Positions 7,126-15,749 of a stretch of 64,000 nt of DNA are shown in pieces. A program made the translations under genes and the position numbers. The notes beneath the pieces are model-generated. The model was not told the DNA's origin. It saw only the letters and a program-made list of their open reading frames with translations, and did no database searches. Location: contig NZ_JACDXW010000002.1 in the NCBI RefSeq assembly GCF_020539505.1, positions 372,001 to 436,000 on the forward strand, read 5' to 3'. This DNA is from Mesopusillimonas faecipullorum. GTDB taxonomy: Bacteria; Pseudomonadota; Gammaproteobacteria; Burkholderiales; Burkholderiaceae_B. Positions within the stretch are counted from its first letter, which is position 1. Each line of letters begins with the position of its first letter.

Positions 7126-8421
7126 CTAGCGGCCCAGTTCTTGCAGTACGGGGCCAACTGTCGAAAATGAACCGAATACCAGAATTCTATCATTCTCGTC
7201 CACCTGTCCTTGCGCGGCACGAAAGGCCAGAACCGGGTTTTCATATTCCGTAACGGTGACGGGCTCATCCGTTTCGCGAGGTAACAATTCGCGTACGATG
7301 CCCGCCAGTTTGGCGGCGCTGGCGCCACGTGGGCCCGGCAAGCTGGCGCAATGCCAGTGGTCGACCTTGCCCACCAGTGACTTTAGGGTGGCTGCAATGT
7401 CTTTGTCTTGCACCATGCCCACCACTGCGTGGGTATAGGCATGAAAGCCCATGTTGTCCAGATTTTGCGACAAGGCGGCGACGGCATGCGGGTTATGAGC
7501 CACATCCAATACGATGGTGGGCCGGCCTGGCAGAATCTGGAAGCGCCCCGGCAGATTCACTTGCAATAGCCCGACTCTGACAGCCTGTTGGGGCACGACC
7601 AGAAGGTCTTGCAATGACTCTAAAGCGGCCAGCGCAGCGCTGGCGTTAAGCAACTGATTAGCCCCACGCAAGGCGGGATAAGCCAGCGCCCGGCGCCGTT
7701 GATCACGGCCCCCGTAGGCCCATTGCTGCTTGTCGCCGGAATAATTGAAGTCGCGCCCGAAGCGCCAAAGGTCGGCGCCTATCTGTTCGGCATACTGCAC
7801 CAGGCTGTCGGGTGGCATGGGGTCGGCGCAAATGGCCGGCTTACCTGGCCGAAAGATATGCGCTTTTTCGTAGCCTATGGCTTCGCGTGTGTCGCCCAGC
7901 CATTCAACGTGGTCCAGGTCGACGCTGGTGACAATGGCGCAGTCAGCCGACATGATGTTGACGGCGTCGAGTCGACCGCCAAGGCCGACTTCCAGGATGG
8001 CGACCTCTACCCCTTCTTGCTGGAAGGCAAGCATGGCTGCCAGGGTGGCAAACTCGAAATAACTTAGGCTGGTCTCACCGCGTGCAGCGTCGATGCGGGC
8101 AAACTGCTGAACGATGGCGCTATCGTCAAGCGAGTCGCCGTTTATGCGTATACGCTCGTTGAAATTCACCAGGTGCGGCGAGGTATACAGGCCCACTTTA
8201 TATCCCGCTGCAAGCAGGATGGCTTCGAGCATGGCGCAGTTAGAGCCTTTACCATTGGTGCCGCCCACGGTGATTTTGACGCAGGGCAGTTGCAGTTCCA
8301 GGGTTTGGGCAACGCGGCGTATGCGGTCCAGGCCAAGTTCTATGGTGGTGGGATGCAGGGTTTCCAGGTAGGCGAGCCAGGTGTCCAGCGAGGCTTCCGG
8401 GCTCGGTCTTGAGGCGGTCAT
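7126..8421 (-). CDS. folC: Bifunctional dihydrofolate synthase/folylpolyglutamate synthase
   Basis: A 431-residue Mur-ligase-family enzyme that adds glutamate to dihydropteroate and to reduced folates using ATP. Visible motifs are the P-loop VGGTNGKGS, the folate-loop segment TSPHLVNFNERIRING, the SYFEFATLAA helix, EVGLGGRLDAVN, and the C-terminal ligase fold with VLDVAHNPHAV. Length is normal for the family. It starts at an ATG at 8421 and reads toward the SPOR gene, 47 bases away, giving a folC-dedD-cvpA-purF cluster that links folate cofactor with purine synthesis. No intrinsic terminator is seen between them. Confidence 0.96.
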   Translation of the reverse strand: MTASRPSPEASLDTWLAYLETLHPTTIELGLDRIRRVAQTLELQLPCVKITVGGTNGKGSNCAMLEAILLAAGYKVGLYTSPHLVNFNERIRINGDSLDDSAIVQQFARIDAARGETSLSYFEFATLAAMLAFQQEGVEVAILEVGLGGRLDAVNIMSADCAIVTSVDLDHVEWLGDTREAIGYEKAHIFRPGKPAICADPMPPDSLVQYAEQIGADLWRFGRDFNYSGDKQQWAYGGRDQRRRALAYPALRGANQLLNASAALAALESLQDLLVVPQQAVRVGLLQVNLPGRFQILPGRPTIVLDVAHNPHAVAALSQNLDNMGFHAYTHAVVGMVQDKDIAATLKSLVGKVDHWHCASLPGPRGASAAKLAGIVRELLPRETDEPVTVTEYENPVLAFRAAQGQVDENDRILVFGSFSTVGPVLQELGR

Positions 8422-8617
8422 GATGGCGGCGGAATCTAGGGGGAATGGGGGTGTTGCGGGGGAAGATGAGATAGTAGCATTGTGGGCGGGTTTGGGTGAC
8501 TGACGGAAGTGGTGTTCTTAAGCCGTACGTGTGCCGGATGGGGAACGCATTTGAGTGCGCCGACCGACGGGTTTTGAACGGGGCTGCAAGGGCGCATCTG
8601 TCTGAGCAACACGTTTG

Positions 8618-8640
8618 CAGGTCATCCGGGGGATGACCTG
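8618..8640. repeat. Perfect 10-bp inverted repeat, 3-base loop
   Basis: Arms CAGGTCATCC (8618-8627) and GGATGACCTG (8631-8640) are exact complements around GGG. No T-run follows on either strand, so it is not a standard intrinsic terminator. It lies within the unexplained intergenic region upstream of folC. Confidence 0.6.
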
Positions 8641-8687
8641 CGTTGCGAGTTATGCGACCGCCCCGGGCAAGGCCTGTCGGTCGGGAA

Positions 8688-8706
8688 GTTCCAGCACAGC
8701 TGGAAC
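8688..8706. repeat. Perfect 8-bp inverted repeat, 3-base loop
   Basis: Arms GTTCCAGC (8688-8695) and GCTGGAAC (8699-8706) around ACA. Second hairpin of the same intergenic stretch; no T-run on either side. Confidence 0.55.
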
Positions 8707-8756
8707 CGCGCGAGCTGCGGCCCCCGTCCGGTACCTCATCCGCACGACTTAAGAAA

Positions 8757-8816
8757 CCAAAAAAAATCACGCCAAAAGAAAAACGCCGCAAAAGGTTCTA
8801 AAAACCCTTCGCGGCG
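8757..8816 (-). terminator. Intrinsic terminator of the aceE-aceF-lpdA operon
   Basis: On the minus strand, a hairpin with outer arms CGCCGC and GCGGCG (8784-8816) and a partly paired inner stem runs directly into TTTTTCTTTTGG and a second T-run near 8757-8766. It lies about 50 bases after the lpdA stop. GC stem plus T-tract in the right orientation makes it a classical Rho-independent terminator. Confidence 0.8.
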
Positions 8817-8865
8817 CCTAACACTTTCAGCCTGTGCAAACCACAACAGCACAGAAAAAAACAGA

Positions 8866-10623
8866 TTACTTCTTGCGCACCGGCGGTAAATCCGTGCATG
8901 TACCTTCGGCAGCTTCAGCCGCCATCCCCACCGACTCACCCAAGGTAGGATGCGGATGAATGGTCTTGGCGATATCCACCACATCGGCCCCCATCTCGAC
9001 GGCCAACGCCACTTCGCTGATCAAATCGCCGGCACCCGTGCCAACGATGCTGCCGCCCAAAATACGATGGGTTTCAGCGTCGAAGAGCAGCTTGGTGAAG
9101 CCCTCGTCGCGGCCATTGGCAATCGCGCGCCCCGAAGCAGCCCAAGGGAACACACCTTTCTGCACGGCAACGCCCTGCTTCTTGGCCTCTTCCTCGGTCA
9201 AACCCACCCAAGCCACTTCAGGATCCGTGTAGGCCACGGAAGGAATGACACGCGCGTCGAAGAAAGACTTCTGGCCCGCAATGACCTCAGCCGCCACATG
9301 CGCCTCGTGCACGGCCTTGTGCGCCAACATGGGCTGGCCCACGATGTCGCCGATGGCATGGATATGCGGCACATTGGTGCGCAGCTGGCGGTCGACGGTG
9401 ATGAAGCCGCGTTCGTCCACCTGCACCCCAGCGGCATCCGCGCCTATCTTCTTGCCGTTGGGCGAGCGCCCCACTGCCTGCAGCACCAAGTCGTAGCGCT
9501 GCGGTTCGGCAGGCGCATGCTTGCCTTCGAACTTGACCCAAATGCCGTCCTCTTTGGCCTCGGCTGACACCGTGCGGGTTTCCAGCATGATGTGGTCGAA
9601 TCTGTGCTTGTTGCGCTTTTCCCAGACTTTGACCAAGTCACGGTCGGCGCCCTGCATCAAGCCGGTTTGCATTTCCACGACATCCAGGCGCGCACCCAAA
9701 GCCGAGTAAACCGTACCCATTTCCAGGCCTATGATGCCACCGCCAACGATAAGCATCTTCTTGGGAATGAATTTAAGCTCCAGCGCGCCGGTTGAATCCA
9801 CCACACGGGGGTCGTCCGGCAGGAAAGGCAGTTTGACCGACTGGCTGCCCGCCGCAATGATGGCAGACTTGAATTTCAGGGTTTGCTTTTTGCCATCGGC
9901 GGCTTCAACCGCCAGATGATGCGGGTCGGCAAACCGCCCCAGCCCCTGAACCACGGTAACCTTGCGTGCTTTGGCCATACCCGCCAAACCACCGGTGAGT
10001 TTGCCAATGACCTCTTCCTTGTGCTTGCGTAAAGCATCAAGGTCTATGGTGGGCGCGGCAAACTTGATCCCGTGCTCGCCCATGGTCTGCGCTTCTTCGA
10101 GCACAGCTGCGGTATGCAGCAAAGCCTTGGAAGGAATGCAGCCCACGTTGAGGCAAACACCGCCTAGCGTGGCGTAGCGCTCGACCAGCGCCACCTTAAG
10201 GCCCAGATCGGCGGCGCGGAAAGCCGCCGAATAACCGCCAGGCCCTGCGCCCAACACGAGCACATCGTATTCGTCGTCAGCCTTGCCATCGAAACTGGCC
10301 GCCTGCGGTGCAGCAGCGGGCGTAGCTTGCGCAGGCTTTTCTTCAGCCGGAGCCGACTTTTTCTCGGTAGCCGGCTTCTCGGTGGCGGCAGCAGCCTCGA
10401 TGCGCACAATCGCTGTGCCCTTCGAGACCTTATCGCCCACCTTGACCAATACCTGCTTGACCACCCCGGCTTCGCTGGCGGGAATCTCCATGGAAGCCTT
10501 GTCCGACTCAACCGTGATCAAGCTCTGTTCCGCCTTGATCTCGTCGCCCTCGGATACCAGTACCTCGATGACGTCGACGGTGTCGAAGTCGCCTATATCT
10601 GGAATATGCAGTTCCGTCGTCAT
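8866..10623 (-). CDS. lpdA: Dihydrolipoyl dehydrogenase (E3) of pyruvate dehydrogenase, with N-terminal lipoyl domain
   Basis: A 585-residue flavoprotein that reoxidises dihydrolipoamide of the pyruvate dehydrogenase complex with NAD+. Residues 1-75 are a lipoyl domain with the lipoylated lysine K42 in ESDKASME, an extension found in several betaproteobacterial and neisserial E3 enzymes. An alanine/lysine/proline linker (about 78-115) leads to the FAD domain (VLVLGAGPGGYSAAFRAA), the redox disulfide GGVCLNVGCIPSK, the NAD domain (MLIVGGGIIGLEMG) and the C-terminal dimer interface with the HPHPTLGES histidine-glutamate pair. Third gene of the operon, 11 bases after aceF, followed by an intrinsic terminator. 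Confidence 0.96.
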   Translation of the reverse strand: MTTELHIPDIGDFDTVDVIEVLVSEGDEIKAEQSLITVESDKASMEIPASEAGVVKQVLVKVGDKVSKGTAIVRIEAAAATEKPATEKKSAPAEEKPAQATPAAAPQAASFDGKADDEYDVLVLGAGPGGYSAAFRAADLGLKVALVERYATLGGVCLNVGCIPSKALLHTAAVLEEAQTMGEHGIKFAAPTIDLDALRKHKEEVIGKLTGGLAGMAKARKVTVVQGLGRFADPHHLAVEAADGKKQTLKFKSAIIAAGSQSVKLPFLPDDPRVVDSTGALELKFIPKKMLIVGGGIIGLEMGTVYSALGARLDVVEMQTGLMQGADRDLVKVWEKRNKHRFDHIMLETRTVSAEAKEDGIWVKFEGKHAPAEPQRYDLVLQAVGRSPNGKKIGADAAGVQVDERGFITVDRQLRTNVPHIHAIGDIVGQPMLAHKAVHEAHVAAEVIAGQKSFFDARVIPSVAYTDPEVAWVGLTEEEAKKQGVAVQKGVFPWAASGRAIANGRDEGFTKLLFDAETHRILGGSIVGTGAGDLISEVALAVEMGADVVDIAKTIHPHPTLGESVGMAAEAAEGTCTDLPPVRKK

Positions 10624-10634
10624 ATCCGTGTCTC

Positions 10635-12314
10635 CTACAGTGCGATGCGGCGGAAATCGGCCAGCAATGCGGCCAGATAGGCATTAAAGCGCGCCGCTGA
10701 AGCACCGTCGATGACGCGGTGGTCATAAGAGAGCGACATGGGCAGCATCAGGCGTGGCTGGAAGGCTTTGCCGTCCCAGATTGGCATATGTGCCGAACGC
10801 GACACCCCAAGAATAGCGACTTCAGGCGCATTGATGATGGGCGTGAAGGACGTGCCGCCGATTCCGCCCAAAGACGAAATAGAGAAGCAACCGCCTTGCA
10901 TCTGCGAGGGCGACAGCTTGCCGTCGCGCGCCAAAGCGGCCAACTCGGAGGTTTCTTTGGCCAGTTCAATAATGCCCTTGCGATCCGCATCACGGATCAC
11001 TGGCACGACCAGCCCATTGGGCGTATCGGCGGCAAAGCCGATGTGGTAGTACTGCTTGAGCACCAGATTGTCGCCATCCAGCGAGGCATTGAACTCGGGG
11101 AATTTCTTGAGCGCCGCCACCACAGCCTTGATCAGGAAGGCCAGCATCGTCACCTTGATGCCTGCTTTCTGATTCTCTTTGTTGAGCGTCTGACGCAGTT
11201 CTTCAAGCTCGGTGATGTCAGCCTGTTCGTTGTTGGTGACATGTGGAATCATCACCCAGTTACGATGCAGGTTCGCACCGGAAATTTTCTTGATGCGCGA
11301 CAAAGGCTTGCTTTCGATTTCGCCAAATTTGGAAAAATCGACCTTGGGCCAGTCGAGCACTGTCAGGCCGCCACCCGCTGCAGCCGGCTTGGACGACGCT
11401 GCCGCCCCACCCGCCAAGGCTTGTTTGACAAAGCCGCGCACGTCGTCAAACGTGATGCGGCCTTTATCGCCACTGCCCTGCACGCGGTTCAAATCTACCC
11501 CTAACTCGCGTGCAAACTTGCGCACCGAGGGAGAAGCATGAGGCAGCTGGCGCAAAGGCGTATCGTCGGGATAAAGCCCGCTGGTAGGCGATACGCTGGT
11601 TGACGCGGGAGCTTCCGCCTTCGCAGCCTCAGCCTTGGGCGCCTGCTCTTGGCTGGCTTCGGCTTTAGGCGCTGGCGCTTCGGGAGCTTCAGCCTTTTCA
11701 GGAGCGGCGCCTTCGTCGGAAGACAGCAATTGCAAGATCTCGCTGCCCTTGGCAACCTTGTCGCCCACCTTCACCTTCAAGGCCTTGACCACGCCAGCCG
11801 CCGACGATGGGATTTCCATCGAGGCCTTGTCCGACTCAACGGTAATCAGGCTTTGCTCGGCCTTGACGGTATCGCCCTCGGCCACCAGCACTTCTATGAC
11901 TTCTACGGAGTCAAAATCACCGATATCGGGAATGGTGACGCTGACAGGCTGGGCATTGGCCGCCGGAGCAGCTTTGGCCTCAGCCTTGGCTTCAGCTTTG
12001 GGCTCAGCTTGCTTGGCGGGCGCCTCGGCTTTAGCAGCTTCCTCTTTGGCAGGCGCCTCGGCAGCGGCTTCGGACTGCGACTCGATTTCAACGATGACCG
12101 AACCTTCGCTGACTTTGTCACCCACCTTGACCTTGATGGACTTGACCTTGCCCGCGTCCGAAGCAGGGATTTCCATCGAGGCTTTGTCCGATTCGACCGT
12201 GATCAGGCTTTGTTCGGCCTTGATCTCGTCGCCCTCGGCCACCAACACTTCTATGACTTCCACCGTATCGAAGTCGCCGATATCGGGCACTTTGATTTCC
12301 AGGGTTTTGCTCAT
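10635..12314 (-). CDS. aceF: Dihydrolipoamide acetyltransferase (E2) of pyruvate dehydrogenase
   Basis: A 559-residue E2 core protein that transfers acetyl groups to CoA. Two lipoyl domains (about residues 3-78 and 124-198) each carry ESDKASME; the first lysine is K44. They are separated by alanine/lysine/glutamate-rich flexible linkers. A peripheral-subunit-binding domain follows (about 255-290, [26 protein letters not shown], split here for length as [12 protein letters not shown] and VQGSGDKG). The catalytic domain ends with the active-site histidine in YDHRVIDGA. Two rather than three lipoyl domains, with the third on E3, suggests redistribution of lipoyl domains within the complex. It lies 14 bases after aceE. 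Confidence 0.96.
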   Translation of the reverse strand: MSKTLEIKVPDIGDFDTVEVIEVLVAEGDEIKAEQSLITVESDKASMEIPASDAGKVKSIKVKVGDKVSEGSVIVEIESQSEAAAEAPAKEEAAKAEAPAKQAEPKAEAKAEAKAAPAANAQPVSVTIPDIGDFDSVEVIEVLVAEGDTVKAEQSLITVESDKASMEIPSSAAGVVKALKVKVGDKVAKGSEILQLLSSDEGAAPEKAEAPEAPAPKAEASQEQAPKAEAAKAEAPASTSVSPTSGLYPDDTPLRQLPHASPSVRKFARELGVDLNRVQGSGDKGRITFDDVRGFVKQALAGGAAASSKPAAAGGGLTVLDWPKVDFSKFGEIESKPLSRIKKISGANLHRNWVMIPHVTNNEQADITELEELRQTLNKENQKAGIKVTMLAFLIKAVVAALKKFPEFNASLDGDNLVLKQYYHIGFAADTPNGLVVPVIRDADRKGIIELAKETSELAALARDGKLSPSQMQGGCFSISSLGGIGGTSFTPIINAPEVAILGVSRSAHMPIWDGKAFQPRLMLPMSLSYDHRVIDGASAARFNAYLAALLADFRRIAL

Positions 12315-12328
12315 GTCGGGGCTCCTGC

Positions 12329-15040
12329 TTAAGCGTGGTGCGGGTTGGACTTGTTGACATCAATGCCGTACTTGGCAATGGCCTCGGCAATCTTTTCCAC
12401 GGGCACCAAGCCATCGTCGGCCAAGGCGCGCAAGGAAGCCAGCACGACGAAATGACGATCAACCTCGAAGTGTTCACGCAGACGGTAGCGGAAGTCGGAG
12501 CGACCAAAGCCATCGGTACCCAGCACCGCCAGACGGCGGCCTTCAGGTACGAACGGACGGATCTGATCACCCAGCAGCTTGACGTAGTCGGTAGACACGA
12601 CAATGGGGCCTGTGGTGTCGACCAACTGACGCGTCACGTAAGGCTGGGGAGCTGCTTTGTCGGTGGGGTTCAGCAGGCGGTAACGCTCGCAATCCATGCC
12701 ATCGCGGCGCAGTTCGCTAAAGCTGGTCACGCTCCAGACATCGGAGCTGACGCCCCAGTCTTTCTCAAGCAGCTCTTGTGCGGCAAGCACTTCACGCAAG
12801 ATGGTACCGGCGCCCATCAACTGCACGCGCAGCTTGTCTTTGGGTTTGCCATTGCTGCGGAACTTGTACATGCCGCGAATAATGCCCTCTTCGTCGCCGG
12901 CAGTCAGACCGGGTTGGGCATAGTTTTCGTTCATGACGGTGATGTAGTAGAAAACGTCTTCTTGGTTTTCTACCATGCGCTTCATGCCGTCTTGAATAAT
13001 GACAGCCAGCTCGTGTGCATACGTGGGGTCGTAAGACACGCAGTTGGGGATCATGGACGACAGAATGTGGCTATGGCCGTCTTCGTGCTGCAAGCCTTCG
13101 CCGTTCAAGGTCGTGCGGCCTGCGGTACCGCCCAGCAAGAAGCCGCGCGCACGCATATCACCAGCCGCCCAGGCCAGATCGCCCACGCGCTGGAAGCCGA
13201 ACATCGAGTAATAGATGAAGAACGGCAACATGATGCGGTTGTTGGTGGAATAGGACGTCGCCGCCGCTATCCACGAACTGAAAGCACCCGCTTCGTTGAT
13301 CCCTTCTTGCAACAGCTGGCCGTCGGAAGCCTCGCGGTAATACATGACCTGGTCTTTGTCGACTGGCACGTATTTCTGGCCTTCCGGCGCATAAATACCG
13401 ATCTGGCGGAACAAGCCTTCCATACCGAAGGTACGCGATTCGTCGGCCAGAATCGGCACGACACGCGGACCCAACTGCTTGTCGCGCAATACCTGGTTCA
13501 AGATACGCACGAAAGCCTGGGTGGTGGAGATTTCACGGCCTTCGGCGGTGGGTTCGAGCACAGCCTTGAAGACCTCAAGCTCAGGCGCCTTGAACTGCTC
13601 ATCAGCCCTAACCCGGCGCTTGGGCAGATAACCACCCAGTTCTTTGCGGCGCTCGTGCATGTACTGCATCTCGGGCGCATCTTCAGCCGGCCTGTAATAA
13701 GGCAGTTTTTCCAGGTTTTCGTCGGGAATAGGAATATTGAAGCGATTGCGGAATTCGCGGATGGCTTCGACATCCAGCTTCTTTTGCTGGTGCGTGGGGT
13801 TCTTGGCCTGACCCACGTGACCCATGCCATAACCCTTGATGGTCTTGGCCAGAATCACGGTAGGCTGACCCTTGTGCTTGGTGGCGGCGTCGAAAGCGGC
13901 GTACACCTTATGGGGGTCGTGACCGCCACGGTTCAGGCGCCAGACATCGTCGTCGCTCAGGCGGCTGACCATTTCCAGCAGCTTGGGGTGCTTGCCGAAG
14001 AAGTTCTTACGCACGAAAGCCCCATCATTGGCCTTGTAAGCCTGATATTCGCCGTCCACGGTTTCTTCCATGATACGGCGCAAGATGCCTTCTTTGTCGT
14101 GCGCCAACAAGGGGTCCCAGTAGCCGCCCCAGATCAGCTTAAGAACGTTCCAGCCACTGCCGCGGAACTCGCCTTCGAGTTCTTGAATGATTTTGCCGTT
14201 ACCACGCACTGGGCCGTCCAGGCGCTGCAGGTTGCAGTTGATGACGAAAATGAGGTTATCCAGATTTTCGCGTGCCGCCATGCTGAGCGCACCCAAGGAC
14301 TCGGGTTCATCCATTTCGCCGTCGCCGCAAAATACCCAGACTTTACGCTTGCTGGTGTCGGCAATGCCACGCGCATGCAAGTACTTGAGAAAGCGCGCCT
14401 GATAGATGGCCATGATGGGCCCCAGGCCCATGGAAACGGTGGGAAACTGCCAGAACTCGGGCATGAGCTTGGGGTGCGGATACGAAGACAGCCCCTTGCC
14501 CCCAACCTCTTGGCGGAAATTATCCAGGTGTTCTTCAGTCAGGCGCCCCTCAAGGTAGGCGCGGCTGTACATGCCAGGCGAAGTATGGCCTTGGAAATAC
14601 ACCAGATCGCCGCCATGCTCGCCATCATCCGCGTGCCAGAAATGGTTCTGGCCGGTTTCTATCATGGTCGCCAACGAGGCAAACGAGGCAATATGACCGC
14701 CCAAATCGCCACCGTCAGGCGGGTTATGGCTATTGGCCTTGACCACCATGGCCATGGCGTTCCAACGGGTGTACGAACGAATGCGGGCTTCGAGCTCCTG
14801 ATTGCCGGGGCTAGGCGTTTCAAGGCCCGGCGGAATCGTGTTGACGTAACCCGTGTAAGGCGTGAAAGGCACGTTGGTGCCCGAACGGCGTGCTAAATCG
14901 ATGAGACGCTCAAGCAAGAAATGCGCACGGTCGGGACCTTCGCGCTCGAGCACAGCTTCCAGGGCGTCGAGCCACTCTTGGGCTTCGACATCCGATTCGG
15001 TAATGCGCGTCAGCGCGTTGGCCTGATCCATAGAGGACAT
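12329..15040 (-). CDS. aceE: Pyruvate dehydrogenase E1 component, homodimeric
   Basis: A 903-residue thiamine-diphosphate enzyme that decarboxylates pyruvate and acetylates lipoyl groups. It is the single-chain alpha2 E1 of gammaproteobacteria and betaproteobacteria. The ThDP/Mg motif [10 protein letters not shown] ... NCNLQ is near residues 240-275. Other family landmarks are [50 protein letters not shown], and the C-terminal transketolase-like end [13 protein letters not shown]. Length is as expected (about 890-905). First gene of aceE-aceF-lpdA, with its promoter in the 379-base gap upstream; a palindrome at 15228-15242 is a candidate control site. Confidence 0.97.
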   Translation of the reverse strand: MSSMDQANALTRITESDVEAQEWLDALEAVLEREGPDRAHFLLERLIDLARRSGTNVPFTPYTGYVNTIPPGLETPSPGNQELEARIRSYTRWNAMAMVVKANSHNPPDGGDLGGHIASFASLATMIETGQNHFWHADDGEHGGDLVYFQGHTSPGMYSRAYLEGRLTEEHLDNFRQEVGGKGLSSYPHPKLMPEFWQFPTVSMGLGPIMAIYQARFLKYLHARGIADTSKRKVWVFCGDGEMDEPESLGALSMAARENLDNLIFVINCNLQRLDGPVRGNGKIIQELEGEFRGSGWNVLKLIWGGYWDPLLAHDKEGILRRIMEETVDGEYQAYKANDGAFVRKNFFGKHPKLLEMVSRLSDDDVWRLNRGGHDPHKVYAAFDAATKHKGQPTVILAKTIKGYGMGHVGQAKNPTHQQKKLDVEAIREFRNRFNIPIPDENLEKLPYYRPAEDAPEMQYMHERRKELGGYLPKRRVRADEQFKAPELEVFKAVLEPTAEGREISTTQAFVRILNQVLRDKQLGPRVVPILADESRTFGMEGLFRQIGIYAPEGQKYVPVDKDQVMYYREASDGQLLQEGINEAGAFSSWIAAATSYSTNNRIMLPFFIYYSMFGFQRVGDLAWAAGDMRARGFLLGGTAGRTTLNGEGLQHEDGHSHILSSMIPNCVSYDPTYAHELAVIIQDGMKRMVENQEDVFYYITVMNENYAQPGLTAGDEEGIIRGMYKFRSNGKPKDKLRVQLMGAGTILREVLAAQELLEKDWGVSSDVWSVTSFSELRRDGMDCERYRLLNPTDKAAPQPYVTRQLVDTTGPIVVSTDYVKLLGDQIRPFVPEGRRLAVLGTDGFGRSDFRYRLREHFEVDRHFVVLASLRALADDGLVPVEKIAEAIAKYGIDVNKSNPHHA

Positions 15041-15419
15041 AAGCGTCTCCTGAAGGGTTATGTTGGGTCAGCTATCCGCAGCCGGGTCTCGGCTACGGAT
15101 CCTATATCTGGGGTTTCATGCATGAGTTCGGGACAGGCGTCATCCGGCGCTCTACACGTAATGCACGCAGCCATTCTAGGAAAGAGGATGCCATTGAGCA
15201 AGGTAAATTTCACTTTGTGGTGATTAATTTCATAATATGAAAATAAATCCATGAAAACCGCCAAATGCTGCGCCGCACAAGGGTTTCCGGCCTTTCAACT
15301 TTTCTCAAAGACTACACCAGAGATCACTGCACGACCTCAGATCTATCCTAGCTGTAAGCTAGAATGACGAGGCGCTGCATACTTCTATGCCTGCGCAAAC
15401 CTCTTCTTAGGAAACCACT
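15041..15419. other. Divergent intergenic region between aceE and ppiC
   Basis: 379 bases holding the promoters of the pyruvate dehydrogenase operon (minus) and the parvulin gene (plus). The centre (about 15205-15255) is AT-rich and contains the palindrome listed separately. I see no convincing open frame, RNA gene or T-tailed hairpin. No PdhR/GntR-type regulator gene is adjacent. Confidence 0.6.
15228..15242. promoter_or_regulatory. Perfect palindrome upstream of aceE, candidate operator
   Basis: TTTCATA (15228-15234), A, TATGAAA (15236-15242): perfect 7-base arms around one base, about 190 bases before the aceE start in an AT-rich patch. Size and symmetry fit a dimeric repressor site, but the regulator is unknown and the assignment is inference. 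Confidence 0.4.
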
Positions 15420-15701
15420 ATGCCACAAGCCACCGCTCGCCACATCCTGGTACCCACCGAGGACCAATGCAAGCAACTCAAGGCCGACATCGAAGGCGGC
15501 GCTGATTTTGCTGCCGTTGCTCGCCAACACTCGCAGTGCCCCTCCCGCCAAGACGGCGGCAACCTGGGTTCCTTCGGTCGCGGTCAAATGGTTCCCGAGT
15601 TCGACGCTGTCGTCTTCAGCGCCCCCGTAGGCGTAGTACAAGGCCCGGTCAAAACCCAGTTTGGCTACCATCTTGTCGAAGTCACCAGCCGCCAAGACTA
15701 A
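15420..15701 (+). CDS. ppiC: Parvulin-type peptidyl-prolyl cis-trans isomerase
   Basis: A 93-residue single-domain parvulin that speeds proline isomerisation in folding proteins. It reads ARHILVPTEDQCKQL, DFAAVARQHSQCPSR, GGNLGSFGRGQMVPEFDAVVF and TQFGYHLVEV, the complete PpiC fold with nothing extra. There is no signal peptide, so it is cytoplasmic, as E. coli PpiC. AGGAAACC gives a good ribosome site before the ATG. Very close to the E. coli length (93). It is followed 48 bases later by a sensor kinase, likely with its own promoter. Confidence 0.95.
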   Translation: MPQATARHILVPTEDQCKQLKADIEGGADFAAVARQHSQCPSRQDGGNLGSFGRGQMVPEFDAVVFSAPVGVVQGPVKTQFGYHLVEVTSRQD

Positions 15702-15749
15702 GCACCCTTAACGCCTAGTAAACTATGGGCCGCATTGTTGTCACGCGCC

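Larger units (their letters stand above)
8422..8865. other. Long intergenic region between lpdA and folC, possible dispersed element
   Basis: 444 bases between two minus-strand units. The right end holds the lpdA terminator. The rest contains a perfect 10-base inverted repeat at 8618-8640 and a perfect 8-base inverted repeat at 8688-8706, separated by GC-rich sequence. A 180-codon minus-strand frame crosses it and enters folC, but it has no ribosome site and an arginine/serine-rich composition unlike a real protein, so I do not call a gene. The folC promoter must lie here. The structure resembles a dispersed intergenic repeat, which cannot be proven from one copy. Confidence 0.5.

Noticed and set aside
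8249-8791. 180-codon minus-strand frame across the folC upstream region
   Set aside because: Overlaps folC and non-coding hairpins, low-complexity Arg/Ser/Thr composition, no ribosome site. Treated as a sign of a structured element, not a gene.
12335-14896. 853-codon open frame on the plus strand opposite aceE
   Set aside because: It is antisense to a clearly conserved enzyme over its whole length, has no ribosome site or recognisable domain, and follows from the codon bias of the real gene.
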